Assembly: GCA_029891345.1 (NCBI GenBank)
Contig: CM057009.1
Coordinates: 209,058,709 to 209,122,708, forward strand
DNA from: Dryococelus australis
Taxonomy: Eukaryota > Arthropoda > Insecta > Phasmatodea > Phasmatidae
Direction of reading: 5' to 3'
Length of the DNA stretch: 64,000 nucleotides
The notes under the pieces are model-generated. The model ran no database searches. It was not told where the DNA came from and saw only the letters and a list, made by a program, of their open reading frames with translations. The position numbers and the translations under genes were made by a program. This document shows positions 1 to 9,974 of this stretch, piece after piece; the first letter of the stretch is position 1; each line of letters begins with the position of its first letter.

Positions 1-2136
1 TCGCAATTTTCGCATATATTTTCCACGGCGGCTCTCTCCTCTTTGCCTGGTTTGCTATGCTCCTTATCTAAAAATTTCTTCTTTCGGGTTGTCCCCATGG
101 CTACAATTGCACCAGAGAATCCTACTACAGCCGCGATGCATGCGTCCATTTATTAAACAAGCCCGACCTAAGGCGTATAGGGCTTGCCCTGAGACGCGTC
201 CCATTCTCCAACCGACTTAGCTACTAACAAGCATGCCGGAGAGCACGCAGAACTGTGAAGGTGCTCACGCTGGAGTAGCGGGATTTGGGGGCTCGCTAGA
301 TTAAAAAAAAAAATTGAATGAACATAATGGCGACATATTGGGTAAAATACTACCGTTTTGCCTCGTAAAGATAGTTAAGCGTTAAATGTATCTGCATAAA
401 AACAGTAAAATGTTAAGAAATAGGGCACCAGGACTCATTGTCAGGTTCGTCCAGAAGTTTCTCGGAGCCTGTAGCAAACAACGGCGTTTGGGCTCCCACA
501 ACTCATTCATCCTCAGGCCAGGTAATTAAAAAAATTTACATGCAACTTGCAATACAATTTTCTAAACTCGAATGCAATTTGAAACTGCAATGTAGAGCAG
601 TCATGTATTTGGGCAAATAAGAAAATTACCAGTTGTTAATATATGGACAGTAAGTATTGTGGTAGTATCGCAACACCACACACTTCGGATCGGGCGCCCG
701 ATGTTTACTATTTTCTTTGAAGGTTGCATCTATCTGCAATTTACTTAAAATGCAGATGACTGGTTGTAAAGTTTTAAAATTATACAGAATTCCGAATATC
801 TTTATATGAGAGATGGAAGGCTCACGCATCAGCGCACTTCATGACAACATTGCTGTTGTAAACAACTTTCTCAGAGTTTTGGCAGTGTGTATTGAACCAA
901 CATAGTTAGTAACGGATTTTGATCACCTGCTAGTAACACTCAGAGCAATAAATTGTTTAATGCAATAATCATGTTTTCTTCCAGGATTGCAAACTTATAA
1001 TTTACATATATCTACGCTCTACTTCAATAATACTCATATATGTAGCAAACTGCTCTGTAATCCAACGTTAACACAGTTAATTGCACTCTTTAGGAGAAGA
1101 GTCCGTAATTTCTGACATAGGTTTAGGAACAACTACTGTTTTGTTTGAACCTATTTAGCTACAGTACAATTTGTATGTATAATTAAAACTAAAGTAAAAC
1201 ATAATAAATTTTAATCAAAGCTGAGTTATGCTATCTTTATAACATACGACTTTATTGTCTCTTAAACAGCAATGTTATTTGTTGTAAAAATTATTTATTA
1301 ATATTTAAAAACTATTTGTCAGATAGCTACTCATTTATTTCAAATAACACTCGAGACTAAAGCAATTCATAAGTTACAACTTATAAAATTATTTGATGGA
1401 ATATGCGATAATTTTATGAATAATCTTAATTCTAATGTTTTATTTAGAGCATCAGTGAGTGAGCAAGATAACTATTTAAGATATCGTTTTGTTTAATCCA
1501 GGATTATTTATAGATGTTTTGTATCTTAAAATTAAAGTAATATTAAAGTATTTTAGTATTGTAAGTTCGGTCAGTATTACAGTTATTGCCAGTTTACATC
1601 AATTTTTTTTGCCTGTTTCAATTAATATTTACAGGGTGGGTTTACAAAAGAAGACCTACGGTTTAAATTAAGAATTGTGGTGTGTAAAGCGAACTGAAAC
1701 TGTATTGCTTAATGTGCTGATTCACAATAGATCATAGTAAGTCATGTGCATTAAGATGAGTCCACAGTGACACTATTCTGTGAAATAGTTGCTTGCGCGT
1801 ATTTGGGTAGTTATATTTGCACTTCACACGCCATGTTGTTCTGTATTTTGTTAAAAGCCAAACTTTTGATATTATAAAGTCGTTGATAATATCCCATTAA
1901 ATAAATGATCTCTAAATGCTACTTTTTGCCAGAAAAGATAAAAAAACAATTATCTATGCCTCTATGTTTTTACTTTTAACATATTACGTATATGCAGGGA
2001 GAAAAATTCTTGAAAATGGTCAAATATAGATTTTTAAAGTAGCACTACTTAAGTTTCCTTATGCAGCACTAGAAAAGTACTAAGTACAAACATACGGGCG
2101 TAGTTAAAATCTGCGGATATAATTTGCATCGTAGAG
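1..2136. other. Stretch with no recognisable gene
   Basis: No open frame longer than about 67 codons and no protein family is recognisable. The first 300 bases are less AT-rich than the rest and end in an A-run near 302-313. After that the sequence is plain AT-rich DNA with stops in all frames. It could be intergenic or intronic. Confidence 0.5.
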
Positions 2137-2140
2137 AACC

Positions 2141-2352
2141 ACCACGGAAACACAGTACGCCTTGCGTGTTCGTGTCGCCCGTATCGCTCCCGCGCTTCTT
2201 GACCATGGACTAGCAACTGTGTAAACCTTTTAAGAGTAGGATGGAGCTGCGCGTCCAAGGTCAAGAAGCGAGGGAGCGATACGGACGACACTAACACGCA
2301 CTTCTAGCGCCTCATCGCTCCTACGCGCAAGGCGTACAGTGTTTCCGTAGTG
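2141..2352. repeat. Palindromic MITE-like hairpin
   Basis: The left arm (2141-2204) pairs as an inverted repeat with the right arm (2259-2352). Both carry ACGGAAACAC, GTACGCCTTGCG, GTATCGCTCCC and CTTCTTGACC in mirrored order. The right arm holds roughly 30 extra bases, from a short internal duplication around GGAGCGAT. Arms that are GC-rich in an AT-rich setting, and no coding potential, fit a small nonautonomous foldback or MITE copy. No clear target duplication was found. The superfamily is unknown. Confidence 0.6.
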
Positions 2353-2689
2353 ACGCTGTACTGACCAAATTACATCTTTAACAGAGGGACTTTATACACA
2401 CGATGAAAGTTCACAGATTAAACTAAGCCCATATCTTTTTACTTTTCTCTTGCCGCTTAAAAAAACTGCCTACACAAGCTTTAAAATTGCGACATTTGAC
2501 CATTTTCACGGCTGTTTTTCTCCAAGATTACACTTAATATGACAAAAGTAAAAAAAAAAATAAGGATATTGGCTGGACTGGAAAATGTCCAGGGGCCAAC
2601 ATGGAGTTGTTCTTAAAAATAGAGTAAGTAGTAGGGAAATGAGCTTTGACGGCCATCGGCATCTGGTGTAGGAGCGCATGTGCCGGGGA

Positions 2690-3741
2690 GCTGCCATGTT
2701 GTTACGTCACCGGCCACCATCTTGGATGTCATTGACATTTTACCCCGGCCCCATGATCTTTCACCTTGACCTTTGACCCCAATAAACTCTTTAAAAATTC
2801 CTTAAAAATTCCCAAAATGTTCTTAACATTTCTAAAAAATTTAAAAAATTTATTAAATATTTATTTTAAAATTATTTAAACTTATTAAAAATGTATCCCC
2901 ACAAATTTCCATTTTTTCACGGAGCACCTTTAACCTTTTACCTTGATCTTTGACACCAAAAATCCCAAAAAAATCCTAAAAAATAATTATTAAAAATTAA
3001 TTTTAAAAAATATTCAAAATTATAAAAAAATATTTAAAAACTAATATTTTTTTAACTTACATTTCCTTAGGTGTCTCCAGCACCACGCCCAGGCAATGAC
3101 TGACTCCCTCACCTCCACTCCCCTCTCCTATACTCATTCTGCCATCTTGATTTTTTCGTTTGTCATTTGTTTATACATTACTGGAGGTCAATATCTTGTC
3201 TCCGTAGGCAACCACCATCTTGGTAGGTGACCACCACCTTGGGAGACATCAACCATCCGCCATATTAGATGCAGACTACTTCGACCTTGACCCCATGACC
3301 TTCAATAACCTTGAAAACAAAAACTCGATAAAATACATAAAATTCAACAAGTATAATACATTAAAAACTTCTACCTCCATATTGGATCCAGACTACCTCG
3401 ACCTTGACTCAATGAACTTGGATGAACTTGAAAACAAAAACTCGAGAAAAATTACCTAAAAGTTAACAACCATATGATATTACAGATTACTACCGCCATA
3501 TTAGATGCAGACTACCTCAACCCTGACCCCAACCTTGAATTACCTTGAAAACAGAAACTCGAGAAAAAAGACTAAAGTCAACAAGCAAAGTGCATTACAG
3601 ACCACTACCACCATATTAGATGCAGGTGACCTTGACATTGTATGTTTATGTGACTAAACCAGGCACATCATTAAAATAGCGACCACATGCACGAGTATTT
3701 ATAATCATGCTATGGATCAGCATTTTTGTATGCTTAATTGG
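2690..3741 (+). repeat. Left arm of the composite element
   Basis: The arm opens with TTACGTCACCGGCCACCATCT, followed by CTTGACCTTTGACC words and about 300 bases of A/T homopolymer-rich DNA (2800-3060). The CTCACCTCC..CTATACTCATTC block is at 3100-3145 and the ACCATCTTGG block at 3208-3245. About three sub-repeats of near 120 bp follow (3255-3640), each with ATATTAGATGCAGACTACCTCGACC and ACCTTGAAAACAAAAACTCGA. The open frame across the sub-repeats (3220-3459) is a by-product of repeat composition, because the reverse arm gives the same peptide pattern. Confidence 0.7.
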
Positions 3742-5178
3742 ACAGATTTGATATAAAAGGAACCAATCGCCATTCATTGAAAAGTGAGAAAAGGCTATTT
3801 AAAGTTATCATCATTTTAAAAAATGACAAAAGTCTTTGTTGGAAAAAAGTATTAGGGTAGCGATAGGTACATAGTACGTGGTGCCACTATTACACATTGC
3901 ATTAAATATGCCCCCTCCTCATATATTTATAATTGGAAATGGCTGTTGGTTCTCTTTACATAAATTACAATAGGATTTATTTAAAAGGAACAAAGTAATA
4001 TTTGACAATACGATATTGAGTATTAAAATATTGGTCAATACGAAATATAGCAATACAAAATGTATTGAACAGTTTCACATGATAAACTATAAATACAACC
4101 TTGGAAAAAATGCATATAAGCATTAATTCATCATCTTCTATTGTGAAGACTACACCAAAACAATCAAAGTCATCGTTGTCGGCACTGGAAGAAAGTTTCT
4201 TATATAACAGTCAGACATCATTTGGCATGAGGTGACGAATACATTTGATATCCTTAAGTTTTTCCTTGCTTATTGGATTTCCTTCAGGCCATAGAGAAAT
4301 CAACTGAACCGAAAGAAAGCTGTCTGATTGTCTTCGTCGTTGTTTTCTCTTAATATTAACTTGGATGGAATTGTCTTGCAAATGGCTAGTTTTTATTTGA
4401 AGATCAAATTGTTAGGTCCTCCCAGGTTTAATAGCACGAACTGTGAGCCAGTTGATTTTGTTTCCTTCAATGCCAACCTTCCTATTAGTGATCAGTTTTA
4501 CAATTTGATTCGTCCATTTAAAGTCATCCTTCAGGCATTTGTGAAACGACAAATTATTTCCTTTTGCGACTTCCTACATCACCTTAATGTAATCCTCTAA
4601 GGTGTATAGAGATTGTTGGTTTTTCAGGACAGATTCTACTTCACCGAAATCGGAATCATTTGGAGATAACTATGTCCTGACATTAGAGTATTTACAGTTC
4701 AAGAAACTATTGCAGCAAATACATGTACATGTGGCATATGCAGTATTGACAAATTAACCTCTAAATCACATCTCTTCCTGTTTTCTAATAATCTTTCCTC
4801 TAGCTGAGAACAATTGTGTTCTTCGTTTCCCTCTTGATCAATAATCTACACCAATTCACACATCAATTCTACCATATATCTAGCCCTTGACATCCTTTCT
4901 GACATGTTTCACTTCGTTCAAACCTGACATTTTTGGTCACAATAGACGTTTCCGTAAACAGAACCAACCGCCAAAGATCGCTTGGTTCTGTTTAAAGAAA
5001 TGTCGATGATGAAATTTCTGTTTCGTACTTGGTTCCAGTGCTCAGAGATGGCAGCACAGCTTAGATATAATTTGGTTCTATTTAAATGAAAATTTGAGTG
5101 TGTTTCACGAGTGCACATGTGGGTATATCTCAGAAATGTTAAAACTGGCACTTGGTTCATTTTAATAAAAAGTCCTCC
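3742..5178. mobile_element. 1.44 kb DNA transposon inserted in the left arm
   Basis: AATTGG occurs at 3736-3741 and again at 5179-5184. Removing the sequence between them restores a match to the uninterrupted right arm (CTTAATTTGTGTTAATT in reverse complement of about 8125-8145). This is a direct empty-site test within the window, and it gives a 6-bp target duplication. The ends carry an imperfect inverted repeat of about 30 bases sharing AAAAnGAACCAAnnGCC. Subterminal copies of TTGGTTC recur near 3945, 4982, 5030, 5081 and 5153, with an inverted pair around 4958-4997. It contains a minus-strand coding relic. A 6-bp duplication does not point to one common insect superfamily, so I leave it unclassified. 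Confidence 0.75.
4100..4905 (-). pseudogene. Broken minus-strand gene of the inserted transposon
   Basis: An ATG at 4905 opens a frame rich in charged residues (SERMSRARYMVELMCELV, then a TAG, then EERLLENRKRCDLEVNLS) that ends at 4699. A second frame resumes at about 4670 with SDFGEVESVL and stays coding-like to about 4100, with stops near 4560, 4410 and 4220. It includes a basic KRKQRRRQSDSF stretch and ISKEKLKDIKCIRHLMPNDV. At least one frameshift and four stops make it nonfunctional. Its position inside the 1.44 kb element suggests it is that element's own gene, perhaps a shortened transposase. I do not recognise the family, and no catalytic motif is visible. Confidence 0.5.
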
Positions 5179-5184
5179 AATTGG

Positions 5185-5400
5185 TGTTAATTTTAATTTC
5201 AATACAGTCAGGCTCTGGAGACTTGGAATGTTTGAGGGCTGCTAGGACCATAATCATTTGTGCTCTTCCCATTCACCAAATCACACAAATCCACACACCA
5301 ATTCACACCAACTACACCCCAATCCACATCAATCCATAATATCACTTCACACAAATACGCACAAACCAATCCACACTGTTTTGGTACTTTCAGTTGCCTT
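5185..5400 (+). repeat. Inner part of the left arm with CCAATCCACAC minisatellite
   Basis: CTGGAGACTTGGAATGT, TGAGGGC.GCTAGGA and GTGCTCTTCCCA (5212-5275) match the right arm at 8050-8110 in reverse orientation. They are followed by a short minisatellite of CACACCAATTCACACCAA-type units (5275-5370), mirrored at 7930-8050. This shows the two arms extend well past the 120-bp sub-repeats and were interrupted by the 1.44 kb insertion on the left side only. Confidence 0.65.
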
Positions 5401-5408
5401 ATGGGCTA

Positions 5409-6709
5409 CATAAATGCGGTTCTTTTAGCAGTAAAGAGTCTAACTTATGCACGCAAAAGAATTTCCCCCATAAATTGACATGTAAAAAATGGAAGCACTC
5501 TGAGAAAAGCCAAATATTTATTCGCCCCGGGAAGAAAACACGCAGGTACTATTATTTAATGTAATTAATATATAATTTTAATACTATTTCTATATATACA
5601 TATGTACATATAAATATGGGAATATAAATTAATTTCAAATATGGAATATAAAATTAATTTCAATTTATTTTATACAAAATGATTTATAGGTATATATAAA
5701 TGTGGGAATATGAAATTGATTTCAATTTAATTTATACATAATTAGGTATACATATATACATACGTATAAGTGTATAATATGGGAATATAATCTTCTTTCA
5801 GTTTATCTTATACTTAATTGTGCATAGGTATTTGTAAATAACTATGTATATAAATATGTAAATAAAAAATAATTTACTTTAATCTTATACATAATAGTCT
5901 ATAGGTATATATAAATAACTATAAACATGTATAGATATATAAGTATAAAATGATTTTCAATAAATCTTATACATAATTATGTATATGTATAGTTATATAA
6001 ATATGTATAGTTATTTACATTTAATTATGTACATATAAAATTAGTTTTAATTTAATATATTTATAATTATTTACATATAAGTATGGAAAAAATAAAACTA
6101 TTTTCAGTTTAATTTATATAAGTTCATAAAAATAGAAATACACATTTTTTCAATTATATTTATGTACATATAAGTATTGAAATATATAATTATTTTAATT
6201 TATATATTAGGTATCTGTATATAAGAACCTTAATATAAAATTATTTGAATTTATTTTATACATAATTATTTATGGGCATATAAATATGTATATATAATTA
6301 TTTTCAATTTACTTTAAACATAAATATGTATAGGTATAAGTATATAAAAATATAGGTATAAGTATGTAAAGATAAAATTTATTTCAATTTATTTGATACA
6401 TAATTATGTAATTATTGACATAAAAAATATGTTAACATAAAATTGTATTAAATTAATGTTATAAATAAGTATGTACATATACATATATGAATACATAATT
6501 GTTTTAAGTTGTATAAATTATTATGTATCTATTAAAACAGGAATATACATATGCCTACAACCATATCTAAATAACATATTGTTATATGTGTAAGTTATAA
6601 GTATTTGGGTTTTCTCAAAGTGCTCCCATATTTACATATACATTTTAAGGGGGAAATTCTTTTGTGGGCACATTCCAGGATCATTACTGCTAAAAGAACC
6701 GCATTTATA
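5409..6709. mobile_element. AT-rich element with terminal inverted repeats of about 110 bp
   Basis: 5409-5516 and 6601-6709 are inverted copies sharing TAAATGCGGTTCTTTTAGCAG, AAAAGAATTTCCCCC, TATGTAAA and CACTyTGAGAAAAnCCAAATA. The 1.1 kb between them is an AT-rich minisatellite with no open frame. This is the shape of a nonautonomous foldback or MITE-type element. Bases beyond the repeats differ on the two sides (GGGCTACA versus GAAAAAATTACAG), supporting boundaries near 5409 and 6709. It lies just upstream of the C2H2 pseudogene and inside the larger composite. A TA or AT duplication is possible but cannot be separated from the AT-rich ends. Confidence 0.7.
5530..6600. repeat. AT-rich minisatellite, about 100-bp unit
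   Basis: Degenerate units recur roughly every 95-110 bases. Each contains a variant of AATTTATTTTATACATAATTATGTATAGGTATATAAATATG. Recurring words are TTCAATTTA, TATACATAAT and ATAGGTATA. Stops occur in all frames and there is almost no G or C. It forms the core of the palindromic element around it. Confidence 0.65.
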
Positions 6710-6787
6710 TAGAAAAAATTACAGTTGATGTTCTGACTCAATGAGATAAACTTCGATTTGGAAGCCCTCTCTCGTTATACCACAAAA

Positions 6788-7504
6788 ATGAATTGCGAAA
6801 ACAATGGTCTGCCTTTCACCTCAACTAACATGGATTCAAGACCTGCATCATCACTAACTGGTTGTCTACAGTGCAGATTCTGCGATAGAGTGTTCACCCA
6901 TGGTCAAAATGCTCGACGACATAAGAGAATGGCCAGTACGAAGATACCTTTTCACCCGATGAAGAATTACGACAATGGTCACATGCAGCTTCTGCAAAAT
7001 GATACAATGAAGGAAGATAGTGAGATCTCCAAGGGTTCTTCTACTGGGAGCCGGCAAGTGATGCCATCAATACTTCCTGCTACATTGATGAGTACTTTTT
7101 CCGCAGACAATTATGACGAGACAGTTAATGCTAAAGACGGAATGAATGCAGCACAGTCGGTTTGTACAGAACGAACACTTGCAAGATACTCGTGTAAAGT
7201 CGACGAAATACAAAATAAACGATCATCAGCTCTATCTAGTGATTAACATACAACTCCTGCTGCAAAGAAAAGTAAACCTGATATTTATGATCAAGCAGGT
7301 AGTGAAGACGATCATGAAGACAGCATTGATAATGACTATGACGACAGTGATAGTGTTGTAGACGATATTTATTCCCTCGACGGTCCCACAAATTTCCCCA
7401 ACGAGTTTCCTTCGACAAGTGATGCGAAGAAGGCAGAAGACGCCGAGTATACTGACAATATGTTTACCGAAAATCCCAACATACATGTAGACAGACTTAG
7501 ATAG
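6788..7504 (+). pseudogene. C2H2 zinc-finger protein gene with one premature stop
   Basis: The first in-frame ATG is at 6788. The frame runs to a TAA at 7244-7246 and continues in the same frame without another stop to TAG at 7502-7504, so one nonsense codon splits a protein of about 238 residues. Residues 29-45 form most of a C2H2 finger (CRFCDRVFTHGQNARRH), but the second histidine is missing. The C-terminal third is very acidic (EDDHEDSIDNDYDDSDSVVDD). An AATAAA lies at 7641-7646. A diverged copy of the 3' end occurs at 8790-9127, also followed by right-arm sequence, so this is probably the composite element's own gene. A related finger is encoded at 52.7 kb. Role unknown; DNA binding is an inference from the finger. 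Confidence 0.65.
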
Positions 7505-7904
7505 TTGCTCGATTAGTAACAATGTGATGATTACTCCACCAATAAAGAGGTGGTTTCGATCATAAGAGAACTTAAGGAGAGGGGTTATATCAAATGATGA
7601 GATGGACTGCTTTCTTCTGAAAATGTAATTACAAAATAATAATAAATTTTATTTTAAAATAATTGCTTTTTTCCTTTATTTTTGTATTGTATTCTTTTAT
7701 CACTCACAACATTAAAGTAGTGCTATGAGCACTTGCTTATAAACGTCAAAATCTGTAAACAAAATGATAATAAGGACTTGAGTACAAAAATGCATGGATA
7801 GCTAATTGCATACAGAGGCATTAATTATACCAAATTGTACAAATTTTGGAGACATTATGTGAATCGTTTTTTCTTATATGCATTAATAGAAGCAGCCAAC
7901 AAGC

Positions 7905-8787
7905 TCATAGATTGCTAAATATTGATCGAAGTATTGGGATTGATTGAAGGATTGCGATTGATTGGTGTGGATTGGTGTGTAAATTGGTGTGAATTGGTGA
8001 GTAGATTGTTGTGGATTGGTGTGTGTATTGTGTGGATTGGTGTGTGGGAAGAGCACGAATGTTTATCTTCCTAGCTGCCCTCATACATTCCAAGTCTCCA
8101 GGACCTGGCAGTATTGAAATTTAAATTAACACAAATTAAGACTATAAAATTTCTGATCCATATAATGATTATAACATACTCGTGCACCTGGTCTCTATTA
8201 GTATGATAAGCCTGGTTTAGTAACATAAACATACAACATCAAGGTTACCTGCATCTAATATGGTGGTAGTGGTCTGTAATGTACTATGCTTGTATACTTT
8301 TGTCTTTTTTCTTGAGTTCCTGTTTTCAAGGTCATTAGAGGTCGTGGGGTTATGGTCGATGTAGTCTCTAACTTATATGGCGGCATTACTCTGTAATGTA
8401 ATATGCTTGTTGACTTTTGGGTATTTTTTCCCGAGTTTTTATTTTCAAGGTCATTCAAGGTCATGGGGTCAATGTTGAGGTATTCTGCATCTAATATGGT
8501 GAATGGGTGATGTCTCACAGGTGGTGGTCGCTTAACAAGATAGTGGCCTCCAGTAATGTATAAACAAATGACAAATAAAAAAATTAAGATGTGGAATGAG
8601 TATAGATGCGGGGAGTGAGGTTGAGGGAGTCAGTCTTATGTAAGCCATGGTCCCTAGAGATTGAAGGGGGGTGGGGTGGGGGCTTCGAAAATGAAAGTTT
8701 ATTTTTTAAAATGTTATAAGTTTTTAAATATTTTTTTATAATTTACTATAATAATTATTTTTAATAACTTTTTTTTTTTGGGGGATT
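7905..8787 (-). repeat. Right arm of the composite element
   Basis: This is the reverse complement of the left arm: minisatellite (7930-8050), GAGACTTGGAATG block (8070-8100), uninterrupted ACTAAACCAGGC block (8130-8232), about 2.5 sub-repeats (8235-8490), CATTTGTTTATAC block (8550-8580), CTATACTCATTC/CTCACTCC block (8595-8635) and an AT-rich block (8695-8787). TCAAGGTCA occurs at 8326-8334, 8445-8453 and 8455-8463. It stops abruptly at about 8787, where zinc-finger coding sequence begins, which marks a rearrangement joint. Confidence 0.7.
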
Positions 8788-9127
8788 TCTTGGATGAAAG
8801 CATAGATGAAAATGAATATAGTTTTGGTGCTCAAGACGATGGAAAATTTCTCAATTCTTTGACAAATTCATCCACCACATTTGCTGTAAACGAGAGATAC
8901 GAAGGCAGAAGACACTGTGAAAACTGTCTAGATATCTCCCGAAGACCAAAACAAACATGCTGATAGACTCAGACATTTGTTTGACCTGCAAATATGCATG
9001 GATCTCGCTTGCATTGTTGAGATGTATTCAATCATCGATGAACTGAATATCAGGGATTATATCGCATGATATGGTGAACTGCTTTCTTCCGAGATTGTAA
9101 TGTGTAAAATAATATACCTTAAATAAA
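8788..9127 (+). pseudogene. 3' fragment of a second C2H2-family gene copy
   Basis: The frame beginning ESIDENEY and ending ERYEGRRHCENCL lines up with the acidic end of the 6788-7504 gene. Nucleotide similarity continues past the stop: AGACAGACTTAGAT versus TAGACTCAGACATTT, GGACTGCTTTCTTCTGA versus GAACTGCTTTCTTCCGA. An AATAAA is at 9122-9127. No finger is present and several stops follow, so only the last third survives. The 5' break at about 8787 abuts the AT-rich end of the first element's right arm. Confidence 0.6.
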
Positions 9128-9129
9128 AT

Positions 9130-9970
9130 AGTTTCGTTTTAATTTTTTTTGGAAGTCGTATCCTTTTATCCCTCATAACTTTAAAGTGGTTCTAATAGAA
9201 CTCGACTATTAATATAAAGGTCCCCATACATATTATTAATGAAAATTTTATGCATAAAATGTATGGGCAATGCACTGCATACAAAACATTAATGCAGTTG
9301 CCAGTACAATTGTGCGTATGCAGTTGGAGAATGAATGTATTTTGATATGTATAGATGAGTGACAGACAACAGAATTGATCGAAGGATGAGCGGGGGATAA
9401 GTATTGAGAAGGATTGGTGAGGATTGTTAAGGGTGGTGAGGAGGATTGATGATAACTGTAGAAAATTTAAGAGGATTGCAAAGAATTGGTGAGGATTGTG
9501 GAGGAGGGTTGCTAAGGATTGGTTAGAATTGCCGAGCAATTGCCGAGGAGTACAGCTAAATAGGTGGAGGATTACTTAGGAGGTGGAGGATTGCTAAGGA
9601 GGTGGGGAACAATTGCTGAGTAGTAGGATTGCTGAGTATTGGTGAGGATTACAATTGGTATGATGCTGATTATGGTGCATATGGTGTTGATTATGGTGCA
9701 TGCAGAGTTGATTGTGATGCTGAATGTGGTGCATTCAGTGGTAATTGCAGTTTATGCGGTGCTGACTGAGGTGTGTGCGGTGCTGATTACAGTGCATGCC
9801 GTGCTGATTACAGAGAATTTACGAGGAGGATTGTGGAGGAATGCAAAATATTAATAAATACAGCGAAAGATCGAGGGAAATATTTTGAAATTTTCGAAGA
9901 ATTGATGGAAAGCTTGAAAGGATTGATGAAAAGAAAGTATTAAAAGTAATTATTATATATAATGTTTAAT
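9130..9970. repeat. Inner right-arm region with GATTGG and GTGCTGATTA minisatellites
   Basis: 9130-9400 resembles 7650-7950 (TTAAAGTGGTTCT, ATGCATAAAATG, GCATTAATG, TTGATCGAAG). 9400-9640 is a degenerate minisatellite of GAGGATTGCTAAGGAGGTGGA units, and 9640-9800 a run of GGTGCTGATTAyrGTGCATG units. Reading frames through the latter (9639-9854) are repeat artefacts. This fills the interval between the truncated gene and the second right arm. Confidence 0.5.
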
Positions 9971-9974
9971 ATTT

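Larger units (their letters stand above)
2690..8787. mobile_element. Large composite element bounded by long inverted arms
   Basis: Sequence from 2690 inward (skipping an insertion at 3742-5178) to about 5380 reappears in reverse complement from 8787 back to about 7905. The order of blocks is the same on both sides: an AT-rich block, a CTCACCTCC/CTATACTCATTC block, CATTTGTTTATA..ACTGGAGG, ACCATCTTGG, then sub-repeats of about 120 bp containing AACCTTGAAAACAAAAACTCGAG. Next come a unique stretch with ACTAAACCAGGC and TGCACGAGTAT, then CTGGAGACTTGGAATGT and GTGCTCTTCCCA, then a CCAATCCACAC minisatellite. Between the arms lie an AT-rich palindromic element and a C2H2 pseudogene. Long sub-repetitive arms resemble foldback elements. 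I cannot assign it to a named superfamily, and the true outer ends are uncertain. Confidence 0.7.

Noticed and set aside
3220-3459. 79-codon frame with repeated ILDADYFDLDPM..NLENKNS pattern, mirrored by the minus frame 8518-8255
   Set aside because: The pattern is the translation of the 120-bp arm sub-repeats, in both arms. It has no start context, and it is lost in other copies at 26 and 49 kb.
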